Assembly: GCF_026723865.1 (NCBI RefSeq)
Contig: NZ_CP113529.1
Location: 2,790,001-2,854,000 of the forward strand
Length of the DNA: 64,000 nucleotides
Direction: 5' to 3'
DNA from: Mycobacterium sp. Aquia_216
GTDB lineage: Bacteria; Actinomycetota; Actinomycetes; Mycobacteriales; Mycobacteriaceae
The number at the start of each line of letters is the position of its first letter. Position 1 is the stretch's first letter. The notes under the pieces are model-generated. The model saw nothing but the letters and a program-made list of their open reading frames with translations. It did not search any database and was not told the origin of the DNA. Positions 48,518-57,537 of this stretch are shown here, piece by piece. The position numbers were made by a program, and so were the translations under genes.

Positions 48518-48794
48518 CCTGACGCAATACCGACGGACGGCGAGGGCCGACTGTGCGGCGCAACGCCCTCGAATTCCACAACCTGCGCGTATCGTTACGG
48601 CACGATGCAGCTCCAGGCGGAACTTGCCTGTCTCTCGATCCTGGGGAGGGGGAAAGACGTGGCGGACAGCTTAAATGCCGCGAGCATTCGAATACGGTAT
48701 GTACCGTGGCTCGGCCTTCGGTATGGTCTGGACCCGACGGCACCTCAGCGAACAGTGATTTCGCCACCTGACCACAAGGCATACGTCGATCGAC

Positions 48795-49781
48795 ATGGGG
48801 GCAAACTCGCCAGCGATGAGTGAGAACAATTCGCCACGCCGGGTGTCAGCGGTCATCCGCGCACTGAACGAAGGCAAGCACATCGGTCGCTTGCTGAAGG
48901 GACTCGACCAGCAGACCGTCAAACTCGACGAGATCATCCTGGTCGACTCGGGTTCCACGGACGACACCGTCGCGATCGCGGAAGCTGCCGGCTGCACCAT
49001 CGTGCACATCGCCAAGAATGAATTCTCTTTCGGGCGTGCGCTTAATAGAGGGTGCGCCGCGGCGAGTGGCGACATCCTGCTCTTCGCCTCGGCGCACGTC
49101 TATCCCGTCTACAACACCTATGTCGAGCACATCGTCAGCGCATTCGACCGTGACGGCGTGGCCATCGCCTATGGACGTCAGGTCGGCGATGAGCGGACCA
49201 AGTTCTCCGAATCGCGAGTGATGCTGAAATGGTTTCCCAACCAGAACATCTGGGACCAGGGCCACCCATTCAGCAACAACGCCAACGCCGCCGTGCTGCG
49301 GTCGGTATGGCAAGAGACGCCCTACGACGAGACTCTGACCGGCCTCGAAGACCTCGATTTCGCCAAGAAGGCCCTCGACAAGGGCTACAAGATCGCCTAC
49401 GTCGCGGATGCGCCGGTGGTCCATGTGCACGAGGAGACGTGGAGCACCATCCGCAACCGGTATCGGCGCGAGGCGATGGCCTACGCCCGCATCGTCAAGG
49501 GTTCGGAGATGTCCCTGCAGCGGGCGCTCGGACTGGCCCTATCGAACATTGCGAACGACTACCGTGACGCGATCAAGGCGCATCTGCTGCGCAGCAACGC
49601 GCTGAGCATCCCGCAGTTTCGATTCGCCCAGTTCATCGGGGCATGGCAGGGCTTCCGCGAGCCAGATCACGTCTCGGCCCGCTTGTTGGAGCGCTTTTAC
49701 TACCCGGCTGAAACGCAGAGCAATGAACCCCCGCCCGCACCCGGTCGCAAGATTGTCTACTCCGAAGACCCCCAGCCGTGA
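48795..49781 (+). CDS. Family 2 glycosyltransferase (rhamnosyltransferase-like)
   Basis: A 328-residue GT-A enzyme: VSAVIRALNEGKHIGRLLKG, LVDSGSTDDTVAIAE, FSFGRALNRGCAAASGD and the acceptor-loop GLEDLDFAKKALDKGYKI. It resembles rhamnosyltransferases of O-antigen clusters. An alternative start is ATG 48816 (MSENNSPRRVS). The next gene starts eight bases after its stop, so it heads the coupled cytidylyltransferase cassette and may transfer the sugar made by it, or the following one. Confidence 0.87.
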   Translation: MGANSPAMSENNSPRRVSAVIRALNEGKHIGRLLKGLDQQTVKLDEIILVDSGSTDDTVAIAEAAGCTIVHIAKNEFSFGRALNRGCAAASGDILLFASAHVYPVYNTYVEHIVSAFDRDGVAIAYGRQVGDERTKFSESRVMLKWFPNQNIWDQGHPFSNNANAAVLRSVWQETPYDETLTGLEDLDFAKKALDKGYKIAYVADAPVVHVHEETWSTIRNRYRREAMAYARIVKGSEMSLQRALGLALSNIANDYRDAIKAHLLRSNALSIPQFRFAQFIGAWQGFREPDHVSARLLERFYYPAETQSNEPPPAPGRKIVYSEDPQP

Positions 49782-49788
49782 GAGAGCA

Positions 49789-50463
49789 ATGACCCGCACC
49801 GTCGCCGTCGTACCCATGCGCCACAACAGTGAGCGCGTTCCCGGAAAGAACTATCGGCCACTGGCCGGAATTCCGCTGTACCACCACGTCATCCGGACAT
49901 TAGTTGCGGTACCCGAAATTGACCTGATTGTGGTCGACACCGACAGTGACTTCATCATCGACGACTGCGCCGAGCACTTTCCGCAAGTGCAGGTGCTGCT
50001 CCGGCCAGAACATCTACGCGACGGCAATATCGCCATGAACGACGTGCTGCTCAACACGCTCGACCAGGTGGATGCCGACGTCGTGTTGCAGACGCACTCG
50101 ACGAATCCATTCCTCAAGGCCGACACGGTATCTGCGGCGCTGAAGTTGTTCACCGGGTCTGATCGTGAGTTCGACTCGGTGTTCAGTGTGACGCGACTAC
50201 AGGCCCGTCTCTGGGATGCGGAAAACCGGCCGGTCAATCACGATCCGTCCGTGTTGCTCCGAACCCAGGACCTTGCTCCGCTTTTCGTCGAGAACTCCTG
50301 CTTCTTCATATTCACTCCGGAACTGCTGCGGGACAGGGGTACTCGCATCGGGGCGCGCCCGTTCATGGTCGAAATGGCCCCGCTGGAAGCTATCGACATC
50401 GACAACGAAGAGGACTTCGCTTTGGCGGCCGCCATCGCCGAGCGCAGCGAGATCAGCACATGA
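49789..50463 (+). CDS. NeuA-type cytidylyltransferase (CMP-sugar synthetase)
   Basis: A 224-residue nucleotidyltransferase of the acylneuraminate/KDO cytidylyltransferase family (PF02348). The nucleotide-binding loop is VVPMRHNSERVPGKNYRPLA, with the R-x-x-S-x-R-x-P-x-K pattern; DVVLQTHSTNPFLKADTV and VFSVTRLQARLWD follow, and the C-terminal ENSCFFIFTPELL and DIDNEEDF are typical. Members activate 2-keto-3-deoxy sugar acids with CTP. It starts at ATG 49789 and overlaps the dehydrogenase start by four bases. No NeuB/KdsA-like synthase is in the window, so the sugar substrate is unknown. Confidence 0.85.
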   Translation: MTRTVAVVPMRHNSERVPGKNYRPLAGIPLYHHVIRTLVAVPEIDLIVVDTDSDFIIDDCAEHFPQVQVLLRPEHLRDGNIAMNDVLLNTLDQVDADVVLQTHSTNPFLKADTVSAALKLFTGSDREFDSVFSVTRLQARLWDAENRPVNHDPSVLLRTQDLAPLFVENSCFFIFTPELLRDRGTRIGARPFMVEMAPLEAIDIDNEEDFALAAAIAERSEIST

Positions 50464-51392
50464 GTGCCCCGCTGATCTTGGTGACCTGCCGGCAGATGCA
50501 GGTGGAACTCCCACACCACCGCGACCGCATCGAGGAACTCGGCTACGAAGTCCTCGCACCGGATCTTGCCGGGCGGCAACAGTTCACCGCCGCGGAACTG
50601 CTCGAGTATGGCGAACGCCTGGTGGGAATCATCGCCGGCGACGACGAGCTTGACCGTTCCTTCTTCGACGGCGCCGACAAGCTCAAGACGGTGATCCGCT
50701 GGGGGATCGGGATGGATTCCGTCGATCACGAGGCTGCACGAGATCATGGGGTGGCCGTGCGCAACACCCCGGGAGTCTTCGGCCGCGAAGTCGCCGACTC
50801 GGCGTTCGGCTATATCTTGAACCTGGTCCGTGGCTATATCGCGGTGGATGCCGCTGTTCGTCGCGGCGAGTGGCCCAAGGCGGAAGGCATCACACTTGCC
50901 GGTGCGCAGCTCGGAATCGTGGGATTCGGTGCTATCGGGCGTGAAATCGCCAAGCGGGCAAAGGGTTTCGATATGGATGCTGTTGCTTACGATCCTTTCG
51001 CCGATGCCGCGCAAACGGATGTGCCGATCGTCGACCTGGACGAGCTTTTGACGACAAGCCGTTTCATCGTTCTGGCGTGCCCGCTGACGCCGCAGACGTT
51101 TCACCTGATCAACGCCGAACGTCTCGCCCTGGTACGCCCGGATGCCTACCTGGTGAACGTCGCCCGAGGCCCTGTCGTGGCGGAGCGGGATCTGATCGAA
51201 GCCCTCAAGAGTGGCCGATTGGCGGGAGCCGCGCTCGACGTGTTCGAGGTCGAGCCCCTGCCGCTGGACAGCGAGCTGCGGATGCTGCCGAACGTTGTGC
51301 TGGGCGCGCACAACGGGTCCAACACCCGCGAGGGCGTGGTCCGGGCGAGCACCGCGGCGGTGGACTTCCTGATCGAGGAGCTGGCACGGTGA
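50460..51392 (+). CDS. D-2-hydroxyacid dehydrogenase (phosphoglycerate dehydrogenase-like)
   Basis: A 310-residue NAD(P)-dependent D-isomer-specific 2-hydroxyacid dehydrogenase. The catalytic-domain RWGIGMDSVDHEAARDHGV is followed by the nucleotide motif LGIVGFGAIGREIAKRAKGF, the active-site Arg in VNVARGPVV, Glu in VFEVEPLP and His in LGAHNGSNT. It lacks the C-terminal ACT domain of true SerA. Placed between the cytidylyltransferase and an SDR with overlapping codons, it probably oxidises or reduces a 2-keto/2-hydroxy sugar acid or its precursor. The exact substrate is inference. Confidence 0.87.
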   Translation: MSAPLILVTCRQMQVELPHHRDRIEELGYEVLAPDLAGRQQFTAAELLEYGERLVGIIAGDDELDRSFFDGADKLKTVIRWGIGMDSVDHEAARDHGVAVRNTPGVFGREVADSAFGYILNLVRGYIAVDAAVRRGEWPKAEGITLAGAQLGIVGFGAIGREIAKRAKGFDMDAVAYDPFADAAQTDVPIVDLDELLTTSRFIVLACPLTPQTFHLINAERLALVRPDAYLVNVARGPVVAERDLIEALKSGRLAGAALDVFEVEPLPLDSELRMLPNVVLGAHNGSNTREGVVRASTAAVDFLIEELAR

Positions 51393-52111
51393 CCGGTGCG
51401 GTCATTGTCACGGGGGCGGCCGGCGGGATCGGCACGGCCTTGTGCGAACGCATGCGCAAAGACGGCTATCACGCGATCGGGATCGACAGAAACGTCGCGC
51501 CGGCGGCCGACACCTACCTTCAGGTCGACCTGGGCGAATCCGAGCAGCTCGTGGAGCTCGGCCGGGAGCTGGCCCGGAACTACGAGCTGAAGGCCATCGT
51601 GCACAACGGCGCGGTACAACCGATCGCGGGGGCGGGGGAGACGCCCTTCAATGAATGGGCAAATGCTTTGCGGGTCAACGTCCTTGCCGTCGACGCCCTC
51701 GTCTCCGGCACCCGCGAAAACCTAGGCGCTCACGATGGTTCGGTCGTCGCGATCAGTAGCGTGCACGGCCGCGCGACAACCGGCGGCATTACCGCGTATG
51801 CCACGACGAAGGCGGCGCTGGAGGGTTGGGTCCGCTCCGCGGCGATGGACCTCGGACCGAGCGTGCGGGTCAACGCGATTGCGCCCGGTGCGATCGACAC
51901 CGCGAAGCTTCGTGAGGGATTCGCGCGGTGGGGGGAGACGGCCGAGGAACGCAAGGAGCTGTTGCGCCAGCGCACCGCACTGCGCCGCATCGGGGAGCCG
52001 AGTGATGTCGCCGGCGCGGTGTCGTTTCTGATCGGTGACGACGCGCGTTTCATCACGGGAACGGTCTTGGTCGTCGACGGTGGGGCAACGGCTCGCCTGG
52101 GATCGGAATGA
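51389..52111 (+). CDS. Short-chain dehydrogenase/reductase
   Basis: A 240-residue classical SDR: TGAAGGIGTALCERM near the start, HNGAVQPIAGAGETPFNEW, catalytic Ser in AISSVHGRAT, YATTKAALEGW (Tyr, Lys), and the ending GTVLVVDGGATARLG. GTG 51389 overlaps the preceding stop by four bases; longer upstream frames are shadows of the dehydrogenase gene. Similar SDRs (PtmA-like) accompany CMP-sugar synthetases in legionaminate-type loci; that parallel is suggestive only. Confidence 0.86.
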   Translation: MTGAVIVTGAAGGIGTALCERMRKDGYHAIGIDRNVAPAADTYLQVDLGESEQLVELGRELARNYELKAIVHNGAVQPIAGAGETPFNEWANALRVNVLAVDALVSGTRENLGAHDGSVVAISSVHGRATTGGITAYATTKAALEGWVRSAAMDLGPSVRVNAIAPGAIDTAKLREGFARWGETAEERKELLRQRTALRRIGEPSDVAGAVSFLIGDDARFITGTVLVVDGGATARLGSE

Positions 52112-52127
52112 GGAGATCGGCAACGCA

Positions 52128-52916
52128 GTGAATCAATTTCGCGAGCACTCAGCCCGGATGTTGACTCGATCCATCGCGAGCACCCAAGCGTGGCTGAACG
52201 ACACTCTGACCTCTGCCGGTCGCGCCAATCATGGTTTTATACGACAGTTTCGGGGCGCCCATGCCGGCGAGCGTTGCGTGATTATCGGCAACGGCCCGAG
52301 CCTCCGCAAGACCGACATGGGCCTGTTGCGCGGCGAGTACACCTTCGGCCTCAACCGCATCTACCTGATGTTCGACGAACTCGGATTCGAGACCACCTTC
52401 CACGTCGTCATCAACCGGCACGTGGTGGAGCAGTGTGCCGATGACTTCAGGAAGATCAAAGCACCCCTCTTTACGACCGCGCCGAACCGCGACTTCCTCG
52501 ACGGCGCAGCCAATACCGGCTTCCTGAACACGATCGTAGGTTTGTGGCCGTACTTCTCACGTGACGCAAGCCGCGGGGTATGGGAGGGCTACACGGTGAC
52601 TTATGTGGCGATGCAGCTGGCGTATTACATGGGATTCTCCGAGGTCGTGCTGATCGGCGTCGATCACAGCTTCGCGGTCAGCGGAACCCCGAATCAACTC
52701 GTCGAGTCCACAGGACCGGACGCGAGTCATTTCGACCCGCGCTATTTCCCAAAGGGCTTCAAGTGGCAACTGCCTGACCTGGAAAACTCCGAGGTCGCAT
52801 ACCGGTTGGCCCGCAAGGCATTCGAAGCCGACGGGCGGCGGATCGTGGATGCGACCGTCGACGGTGCGCTGACGATATATCCGAAGCTGGCGCTCGCGGA
52901 AGCGCTCGGCAAGTGA
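52128..52916 (+). CDS. DUF115 / MptE-like protein, possible sialyl-type transferase
   Basis: A 262-residue protein with the hallmark CVIIGNGPSLRKTDMGLLRG, then FGLNRIYLMFDELGFETTFH and SEVVLIGVDHSFAVSG. The GNGPSL motif and layout are those of DUF115 (PF01973). This fold is shared by archaeal MptE pyrophosphokinase, the flagellin Maf glycosyltransferases and, more remotely, GT42 sialyltransferases. Next to a CMP-sugar synthetase, a role as transferase of the CMP-activated sugar is an attractive inference. GTG 52128 lies 16 bases after the SDR stop; AGGAG lies upstream at a slightly long spacing. Confidence 0.78.
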   Translation: MNQFREHSARMLTRSIASTQAWLNDTLTSAGRANHGFIRQFRGAHAGERCVIIGNGPSLRKTDMGLLRGEYTFGLNRIYLMFDELGFETTFHVVINRHVVEQCADDFRKIKAPLFTTAPNRDFLDGAANTGFLNTIVGLWPYFSRDASRGVWEGYTVTYVAMQLAYYMGFSEVVLIGVDHSFAVSGTPNQLVESTGPDASHFDPRYFPKGFKWQLPDLENSEVAYRLARKAFEADGRRIVDATVDGALTIYPKLALAEALGK

Positions 52917-52969
52917 GCGCGAAGGTGTTGCGTTGACAGTGTCCACACCATTCCGAGACAGGTGAAGAA

Positions 52970-53737
52970 ATGGTTTTGCGATGGCTCGCGCGTCGGGTGT
53001 TGCCGCCCTGGGATCTGGACGAGGTGGGGATAGTATTCCACGTCATCGGCGGGACGCCGGGGACGATGCTCGATGTCGGAGCGCACCAGGGTTATTCTGC
53101 GGCACCGTTTTTGGTGCGAGGGTGGACTGTGCATGCGTTCGAGCCTGACCCGGCCAATCGGGCCATCCTGTCGAATCGATTCCCCAACATCGCCATCGAT
53201 CCTCGCGCCGTATCCGAGCAGGACGGCGACGAGGTGCAGCTGTTCACGAGCGACGTATCGACGGGCATCAGCACCCTGTCGCCCTTCCACACCACGCACG
53301 AGCCGACCACGACCGTCCGAACCGTGCGCCTCGACACCTACATTCGCGAGCAAAGCGTCGGGCAGGTCGACTTCTTGAAGATCGACACCGAGGGTTTCGA
53401 CCTGTTCGTCTTGCGCACGTTCCCCTGGGACACTTTTCATCCGAAGGCCGTGGTGTGCGAGTTCGAGGATAATAAGACGACCAGGCTCGGGCACGATGTA
53501 CACGACATCGCCCGGTTCCTCGAGCGGCAGGGCTACTCAGTTCTGGTTTCCGAGTGGGAGCCCATCACGCAATACGGCGTTCGGCACACATGGCGGCGTT
53601 TTGCGCGGTACCCGACCGAGCTTGGCGGCGATAGTTGGGGCAACCTCATTGCCGTCGAACCGTCCCTGCTCGAATCTATCGAGCGCGCAGGCCAATCCGC
53701 CGTCAGGCGGATGCGGATCCGCCGGTGGGCGGAGTGA
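52970..53737 (+). CDS. FkbM-family methyltransferase 3
   Basis: A 255-residue FkbM methyltransferase: TMLDVGAHQGYSAAPFLVRG (SAM site), VHAFEPDPANRAILSNRF, VDFLKIDTEGFDLFVLRTF and VVCEFEDNKT are all in the family order. Only mild divergence from motif consensus. Last gene of the plus-strand run begun at 45888, and convergent with the membrane enzyme gene at 53753 with 15 bases between. It may methylate the sugar built by the cytidylyltransferase cassette. Confidence 0.87.
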   Translation: MVLRWLARRVLPPWDLDEVGIVFHVIGGTPGTMLDVGAHQGYSAAPFLVRGWTVHAFEPDPANRAILSNRFPNIAIDPRAVSEQDGDEVQLFTSDVSTGISTLSPFHTTHEPTTTVRTVRLDTYIREQSVGQVDFLKIDTEGFDLFVLRTFPWDTFHPKAVVCEFEDNKTTRLGHDVHDIARFLERQGYSVLVSEWEPITQYGVRHTWRRFARYPTELGGDSWGNLIAVEPSLLESIERAGQSAVRRMRIRRWAE

Positions 53738-53752
53738 ATCGCCTCAACCCGT

Positions 53753-55249
53753 TTAGGCGTCGGGTCGAGCCGCTGCTGGCGTTGGAGGCTCCGTCCTCAG
53801 CTCGGATGCACTGACAGCAGTATCTTCGTCGTCTCCGGAAGCCGGCCTGCGCGCGTAGGAAACGATGATCACCGCACTTGCGATTAGCCACAAGATCGGC
53901 GCCCAACCGACAGTCGTGACAACCGTTAGCCTGGTTCCTCCGCTGTGGCCTGGGATAGGTGCAGAGCCCGGTTGGCCCAAGGCGAGTTGAGCGATGCTAA
54001 GCGCAGCGGCGAAACTCACCCATAAGCCGACCGCACGGCGGCGACCGTCGCGGATCGCAAGCCAATCGAATACCCCAGCACCTGGCGACCCGTCGGGGTC
54101 TCGGACAATAAGCGCTGCGACGGGCAAGACGAAGACTAGGTAGTAGAAGGGAGCCATGGGGGCGAAGAATGCCGCCGTGGCTAGCAGCACAATTCCGGCC
54201 ATGATGGGCACGATGCGTCGCCCTAGAGCAACCACGGAGGCGACCACAATGACCAAGATGACATACCCGATCAGCGACCGCGGACCAGCGAGGAAGTTGT
54301 CTGGTATTTTGCCGCCCGTCTGAAACAACTCAACCGTATCCGGAATCATGAGAAACGCTTTGCCATAAGACACGTTCTGCTGTCCGAGAAGATATTGCTG
54401 GAGCGGGCTGTTCTTAGAAAAAATATTATGGATCGACTGTGTGATTGTGTCGGGAAAGTCGCGCGGCCAAAGCAGGTACGCAGCAATACTGGAGATGGCG
54501 AAGCCACCGGCCGCGAGGCCGCTCAGTCGCCATTTGCGGGCAGCTAACAACACCACGCCGAGAACGGCGAACTGTGGCTTCACGAGCGCGGCCACGACTA
54601 CCATAATGGCCACCAGGCCCCACCGCTCGCGACGCAACGCCACCAAAAAAACTAGGGCGATAGGCACAATGAAACCCGTCGAGTTGCCTCGATCAATCAC
54701 CGCCCACGCCGGAATGGCCAACGCACCCAACGCGAGGAATACCACCACCCGCTCTAGGCCACACGCCCCGCGAGCTGCCCAGATCGCGGGCGAGAGAACT
54801 GCGATCGTCAGCGCTAGGAGGTAAGCCAGCAGCCCGAGGATTGGCGCACCCAGCCATGCCGCGGGTAGCCCAAACAGTAGATGCGGCGTCATGGCGGCCG
54901 CCGGGTAAATGGACCACATCGGCGGGAAATCGTGAGGCAGGGGAACCTGATGGTCCCACGGGTTGGGCCACCGCCCGACGTCAACGATTATTGCGTAGTC
55001 ACTGAAGCAGTGCCGGCCGATATTCTCGCCCCAATTGAGCCAGCAGTCTTCCGGCGGGCTGAGGAGGAGAGAGGAAAGCATGTCGACCGAAAAGCACCGG
55101 GCGAGAAGGTAACTGAAGCCCATAGAGATCGCCGACACTATCAGTACAGTGCCGAGCACCACCGTGCGTTCGGACTGGGATGTGAACGCCGAAAGCAGGC
55201 CCTTGATCTTGGTAACGGGGCTGCGCAGTGTCTCGATCGATCGACTCAT
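53753..55249 (-). CDS. Polytopic GT-C membrane glycosyltransferase (GT87-like)
   Basis: A 498-residue integral membrane protein with about ten hydrophobic segments. An early extracytoplasmic loop holds acidic and aromatic residues (DYAIIVDVGRWPNPWDHQVP), where GT-C enzymes keep catalytic aspartate; the family-like VKPQFAVLGVVLLAARKWR follows the middle helices. The layout resembles GT87 polyprenyl-phosphate-mannose transferases such as PimE. It would add a sugar from polyprenyl phosphate on the outer side of the membrane. ATG 55249 has GAGGAG upstream. The C-terminal 40 residues are disordered and alanine/proline-rich. Confidence 0.75.
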   Translation of the reverse strand: MSRSIETLRSPVTKIKGLLSAFTSQSERTVVLGTVLIVSAISMGFSYLLARCFSVDMLSSLLLSPPEDCWLNWGENIGRHCFSDYAIIVDVGRWPNPWDHQVPLPHDFPPMWSIYPAAAMTPHLLFGLPAAWLGAPILGLLAYLLALTIAVLSPAIWAARGACGLERVVVFLALGALAIPAWAVIDRGNSTGFIVPIALVFLVALRRERWGLVAIMVVVAALVKPQFAVLGVVLLAARKWRLSGLAAGGFAISSIAAYLLWPRDFPDTITQSIHNIFSKNSPLQQYLLGQQNVSYGKAFLMIPDTVELFQTGGKIPDNFLAGPRSLIGYVILVIVVASVVALGRRIVPIMAGIVLLATAAFFAPMAPFYYLVFVLPVAALIVRDPDGSPGAGVFDWLAIRDGRRRAVGLWVSFAAALSIAQLALGQPGSAPIPGHSGGTRLTVVTTVGWAPILWLIASAVIIVSYARRPASGDDEDTAVSASELRTEPPTPAAARPDA

Positions 55250-55838
55250 CTGCGTTCTCCTCGGTTCTGCAGGAAACGATAGGAGGCGGTGCCTAACTGG
55301 TTACTCGTGTTCAAGTCCAAACGGGCATGACAACTCATCCAGAGGACTCGCAACACGCGGTGATGCGAGCGGCCACGCGAATGGATTGAGCTTCGCACGT
55401 GCAGGAGCTTACGGTGGTCGAACCGCGTGGGCCAAGGTTTTTGCCGACGAGCGTCAGGTCGACGGCAAAAAGATTGACTGGCGGGGGCGATCCGATCTTG
55501 GACTGGATTGGATTCGTTGCCCAGCGGGTTCGATCTCTACGGCTCCCTGGGTCCTTCGCAGCATTCTGCGATGGTCTCTCGGTCGGGCGACTGCAAACGC
55601 GTCAACGGGACTGCACGCAGGTGCCTTCCGGCGCCCAACCCGATCTGCAGCCACCCGAACGGTTTTGGCCAGCGCTGTTCGTGAACGTCGACAGGTGATT
55701 TGCTATGAGTGTGCACTGGAAGCTTGATCAAGTATTGTTTGTGCCGATGGCGACGGTACTGAGCCTGGCGCTTTCCTTCCGCGAGTCGCGGGCAGCTTCC
55801 CCGCGGTGTCGACCTACGATGGTTAGGGGCGGCCAACC
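55250..55838. other. 589-base gap before the transketolase cassette
   Basis: Divergent promoters for the membrane enzyme (minus) and the transketolase cassette (plus) must lie here. Two overlapping open frames (55399-55698 and 55149-55727) have no recognisable motif and poor codon character, so I do not call them. I see no repeat or insertion sequence. Possibly remnant sequence from a replaced gene. Confidence 0.5.
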
Positions 55839-56630
55839 ATGGTGACTACTGGGGGCGAGTCGCTTTGCGCCGTCGATGTTCGAACGGCACGGCAGCGTCT
55901 GCTTAAGATGCACTACGAAAGCGGCGTTGGTCATATCGGCGGGAACCTCTCGGCGCTCGACGCCATGTTGGTCGTATTCCACCACTACCTACGTGATGAA
56001 GATCAATTCTTTTTATCCAAGGGTCATTCGGCAGGTGCGCTCTACACGACACTGTGGACCATCGGTAGGTTGGACGACCACGACCTTGAGTCATTCCACA
56101 GGGATAACACCCTTCTCGCGGGGCATCCGCCTGCTGCCGGCATTCCTGACATTGCTTTTGCAACAGGCAGTTTGGGGCACGGTGTCTCGCTCGCCGCAGG
56201 TACGGCTCTAGCCTTTCGGTTTCAGCGCAAGGGCGCACGAGTCGTTTGTTTGACGTCCGATGGTGAATGGCAGGAAGGGTCGACGTGGGAAGGTCTCATT
56301 TTTGCGTCTCACCATAAACTAAATAATTTAACAATCCTCGTCGATCACAATGGACTACAGGGATTCGGGTCGACCACCGAGGTCGCAAGTATGTCGCCAT
56401 TGTGGCAGCGATTGCAGGGATTCGACGTGGATCTTTACGTCGTGGACGGGCATGATACGAGCGCGATAGGCTGCGCACTATCTTCCCCCAGCGAACGGCT
56501 GAAAGTCGTCATCCTTCGCACGGTCAAAGGTCACGGAGTGAGCTTCATGGAGAATGAGATGAAATGGCACTATCTTCCGCTGACGGAGGAGCTCTACCAG
56601 CAGGCGATTGACGAGCTCGACAGCCGATGA
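55839..56630 (+). CDS. Transketolase-like subunit, N-terminal (ThDP-binding) half
   Basis: A 263-residue protein corresponding to the pyrophosphate-binding half of transketolase. GHIGGNLSALDAMLVVFHHY, FFLSKGHSAGALY and ATGSLGHGVSLAAG are family motifs; the ThDP motif SDGEWQEGSTWEG ending LVDHNG is complete. Split transketolases of this kind occur in surface-polysaccharide loci, where they move a two-carbon ketol unit. It overlaps the next gene (C-terminal half) by four bases. AT-rich codons (for example around 56315-56336) differ from neighbouring core genes, which suggests recent acquisition. Confidence 0.88.
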   Translation: MVTTGGESLCAVDVRTARQRLLKMHYESGVGHIGGNLSALDAMLVVFHHYLRDEDQFFLSKGHSAGALYTTLWTIGRLDDHDLESFHRDNTLLAGHPPAAGIPDIAFATGSLGHGVSLAAGTALAFRFQRKGARVVCLTSDGEWQEGSTWEGLIFASHHKLNNLTILVDHNGLQGFGSTTEVASMSPLWQRLQGFDVDLYVVDGHDTSAIGCALSSPSERLKVVILRTVKGHGVSFMENEMKWHYLPLTEELYQQAIDELDSR

Positions 56631-57535
56631 GGAAACAGCTTTGTGACGCATTAGTCGCCCGGTCGGCTAACCAGAACATGGTATTTCTTACCGGCGACCT
56701 GGGTTTTATGGCGCTTGAGCCGTTGCAGGACGCGATGGGTGAGCGGTTCATCAATGCTGGCGTCGCTGAGCAGAACATGATCACTGTTGCCGCAGCACTG
56801 GCGGCGCAGAATCTGGAGGTGTGGATTTACAGCATCGCGCCTTTCGCTTATGCGCGGCCGTTCGAGCAGATCCGCAATGACATCTGTTTCCACCATTTAC
56901 CAGTGAAACTGATCGGCAATGGAGGCGGTTACGGCTACGGGGTGATGGGGCCGACGCATCACGCCATCGACGACTACGGCGCATTGCTGACGCTGCCGGG
57001 CATGACTGCGGCAGTTCCTGCGTTCGACGAAGACGTTGAATCCGTCATTACGCTCGCGGGTGGCAGCGATAGCCCGATCTACTTGCGGCTGGGGCGAGGG
57101 GAGGCACCGCAAGGATGGCCTGTTCCTCCTTACCAACCGTGGCGGGAACTGACCACAGGCAATGGCCCAACTGTGATTGGGGTCGGACCTATCGCTGGGA
57201 CGTATATCGGGTGTTTCGACGCGATGCCGGCCGAGCGAAGACCCAACCTATGGGTGGCCGGCGCACTGCCGCTAGAGCGAAATCCTGTCCCGGACGCGTT
57301 GCTGACCCAACTGGCGTCGTCAGAACGGCTCATCGTGGTGGAGGAACACGTGCGTCAGGGATCTTTCGCGTCGCAAGTGCTGCTACACCTGGCGGAGCGC
57401 GAGTGCCTACCCAAACACTTTGAACACTTTTGTGCCCGGGCCCATACCTTCGGTCGCTACGGCTCGCAAACATTCCTCCGAGCACAATCCGGACTCGATC
57501 CCGCTGCGGTGATGTCCGCGCTGGTAAGCGCCTGA
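56627..57535 (+). CDS. Transketolase-like subunit, C-terminal (pyrimidine-binding) half
   Basis: A 302-residue partner of the preceding subunit. FLTGDLGFMALEPLQDAMGE is followed by the key FINAGVAEQNMITVAAALA, in which the Glu of AEQNM activates ThDP. GNGGGYGYGVMGPTHHAIDD keeps conserved active-site histidines; the C-terminal domain begins near TVIGVGPIAGT and includes VVEEH. The two halves would form one active site. The next gene starts two bases after the stop. Confidence 0.88.
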   Translation: MRKQLCDALVARSANQNMVFLTGDLGFMALEPLQDAMGERFINAGVAEQNMITVAAALAAQNLEVWIYSIAPFAYARPFEQIRNDICFHHLPVKLIGNGGGYGYGVMGPTHHAIDDYGALLTLPGMTAAVPAFDEDVESVITLAGGSDSPIYLRLGRGEAPQGWPVPPYQPWRELTTGNGPTVIGVGPIAGTYIGCFDAMPAERRPNLWVAGALPLERNPVPDALLTQLASSERLIVVEEHVRQGSFASQVLLHLAERECLPKHFEHFCARAHTFGRYGSQTFLRAQSGLDPAAVMSALVSA

Positions 57536-57537
57536 GC

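Noticed and set aside
55399..55698. Possible 99-residue protein before the transketolase cassette
   Set aside because: Translation has no motif, and overlapping frames are equally open. No ribosome site.
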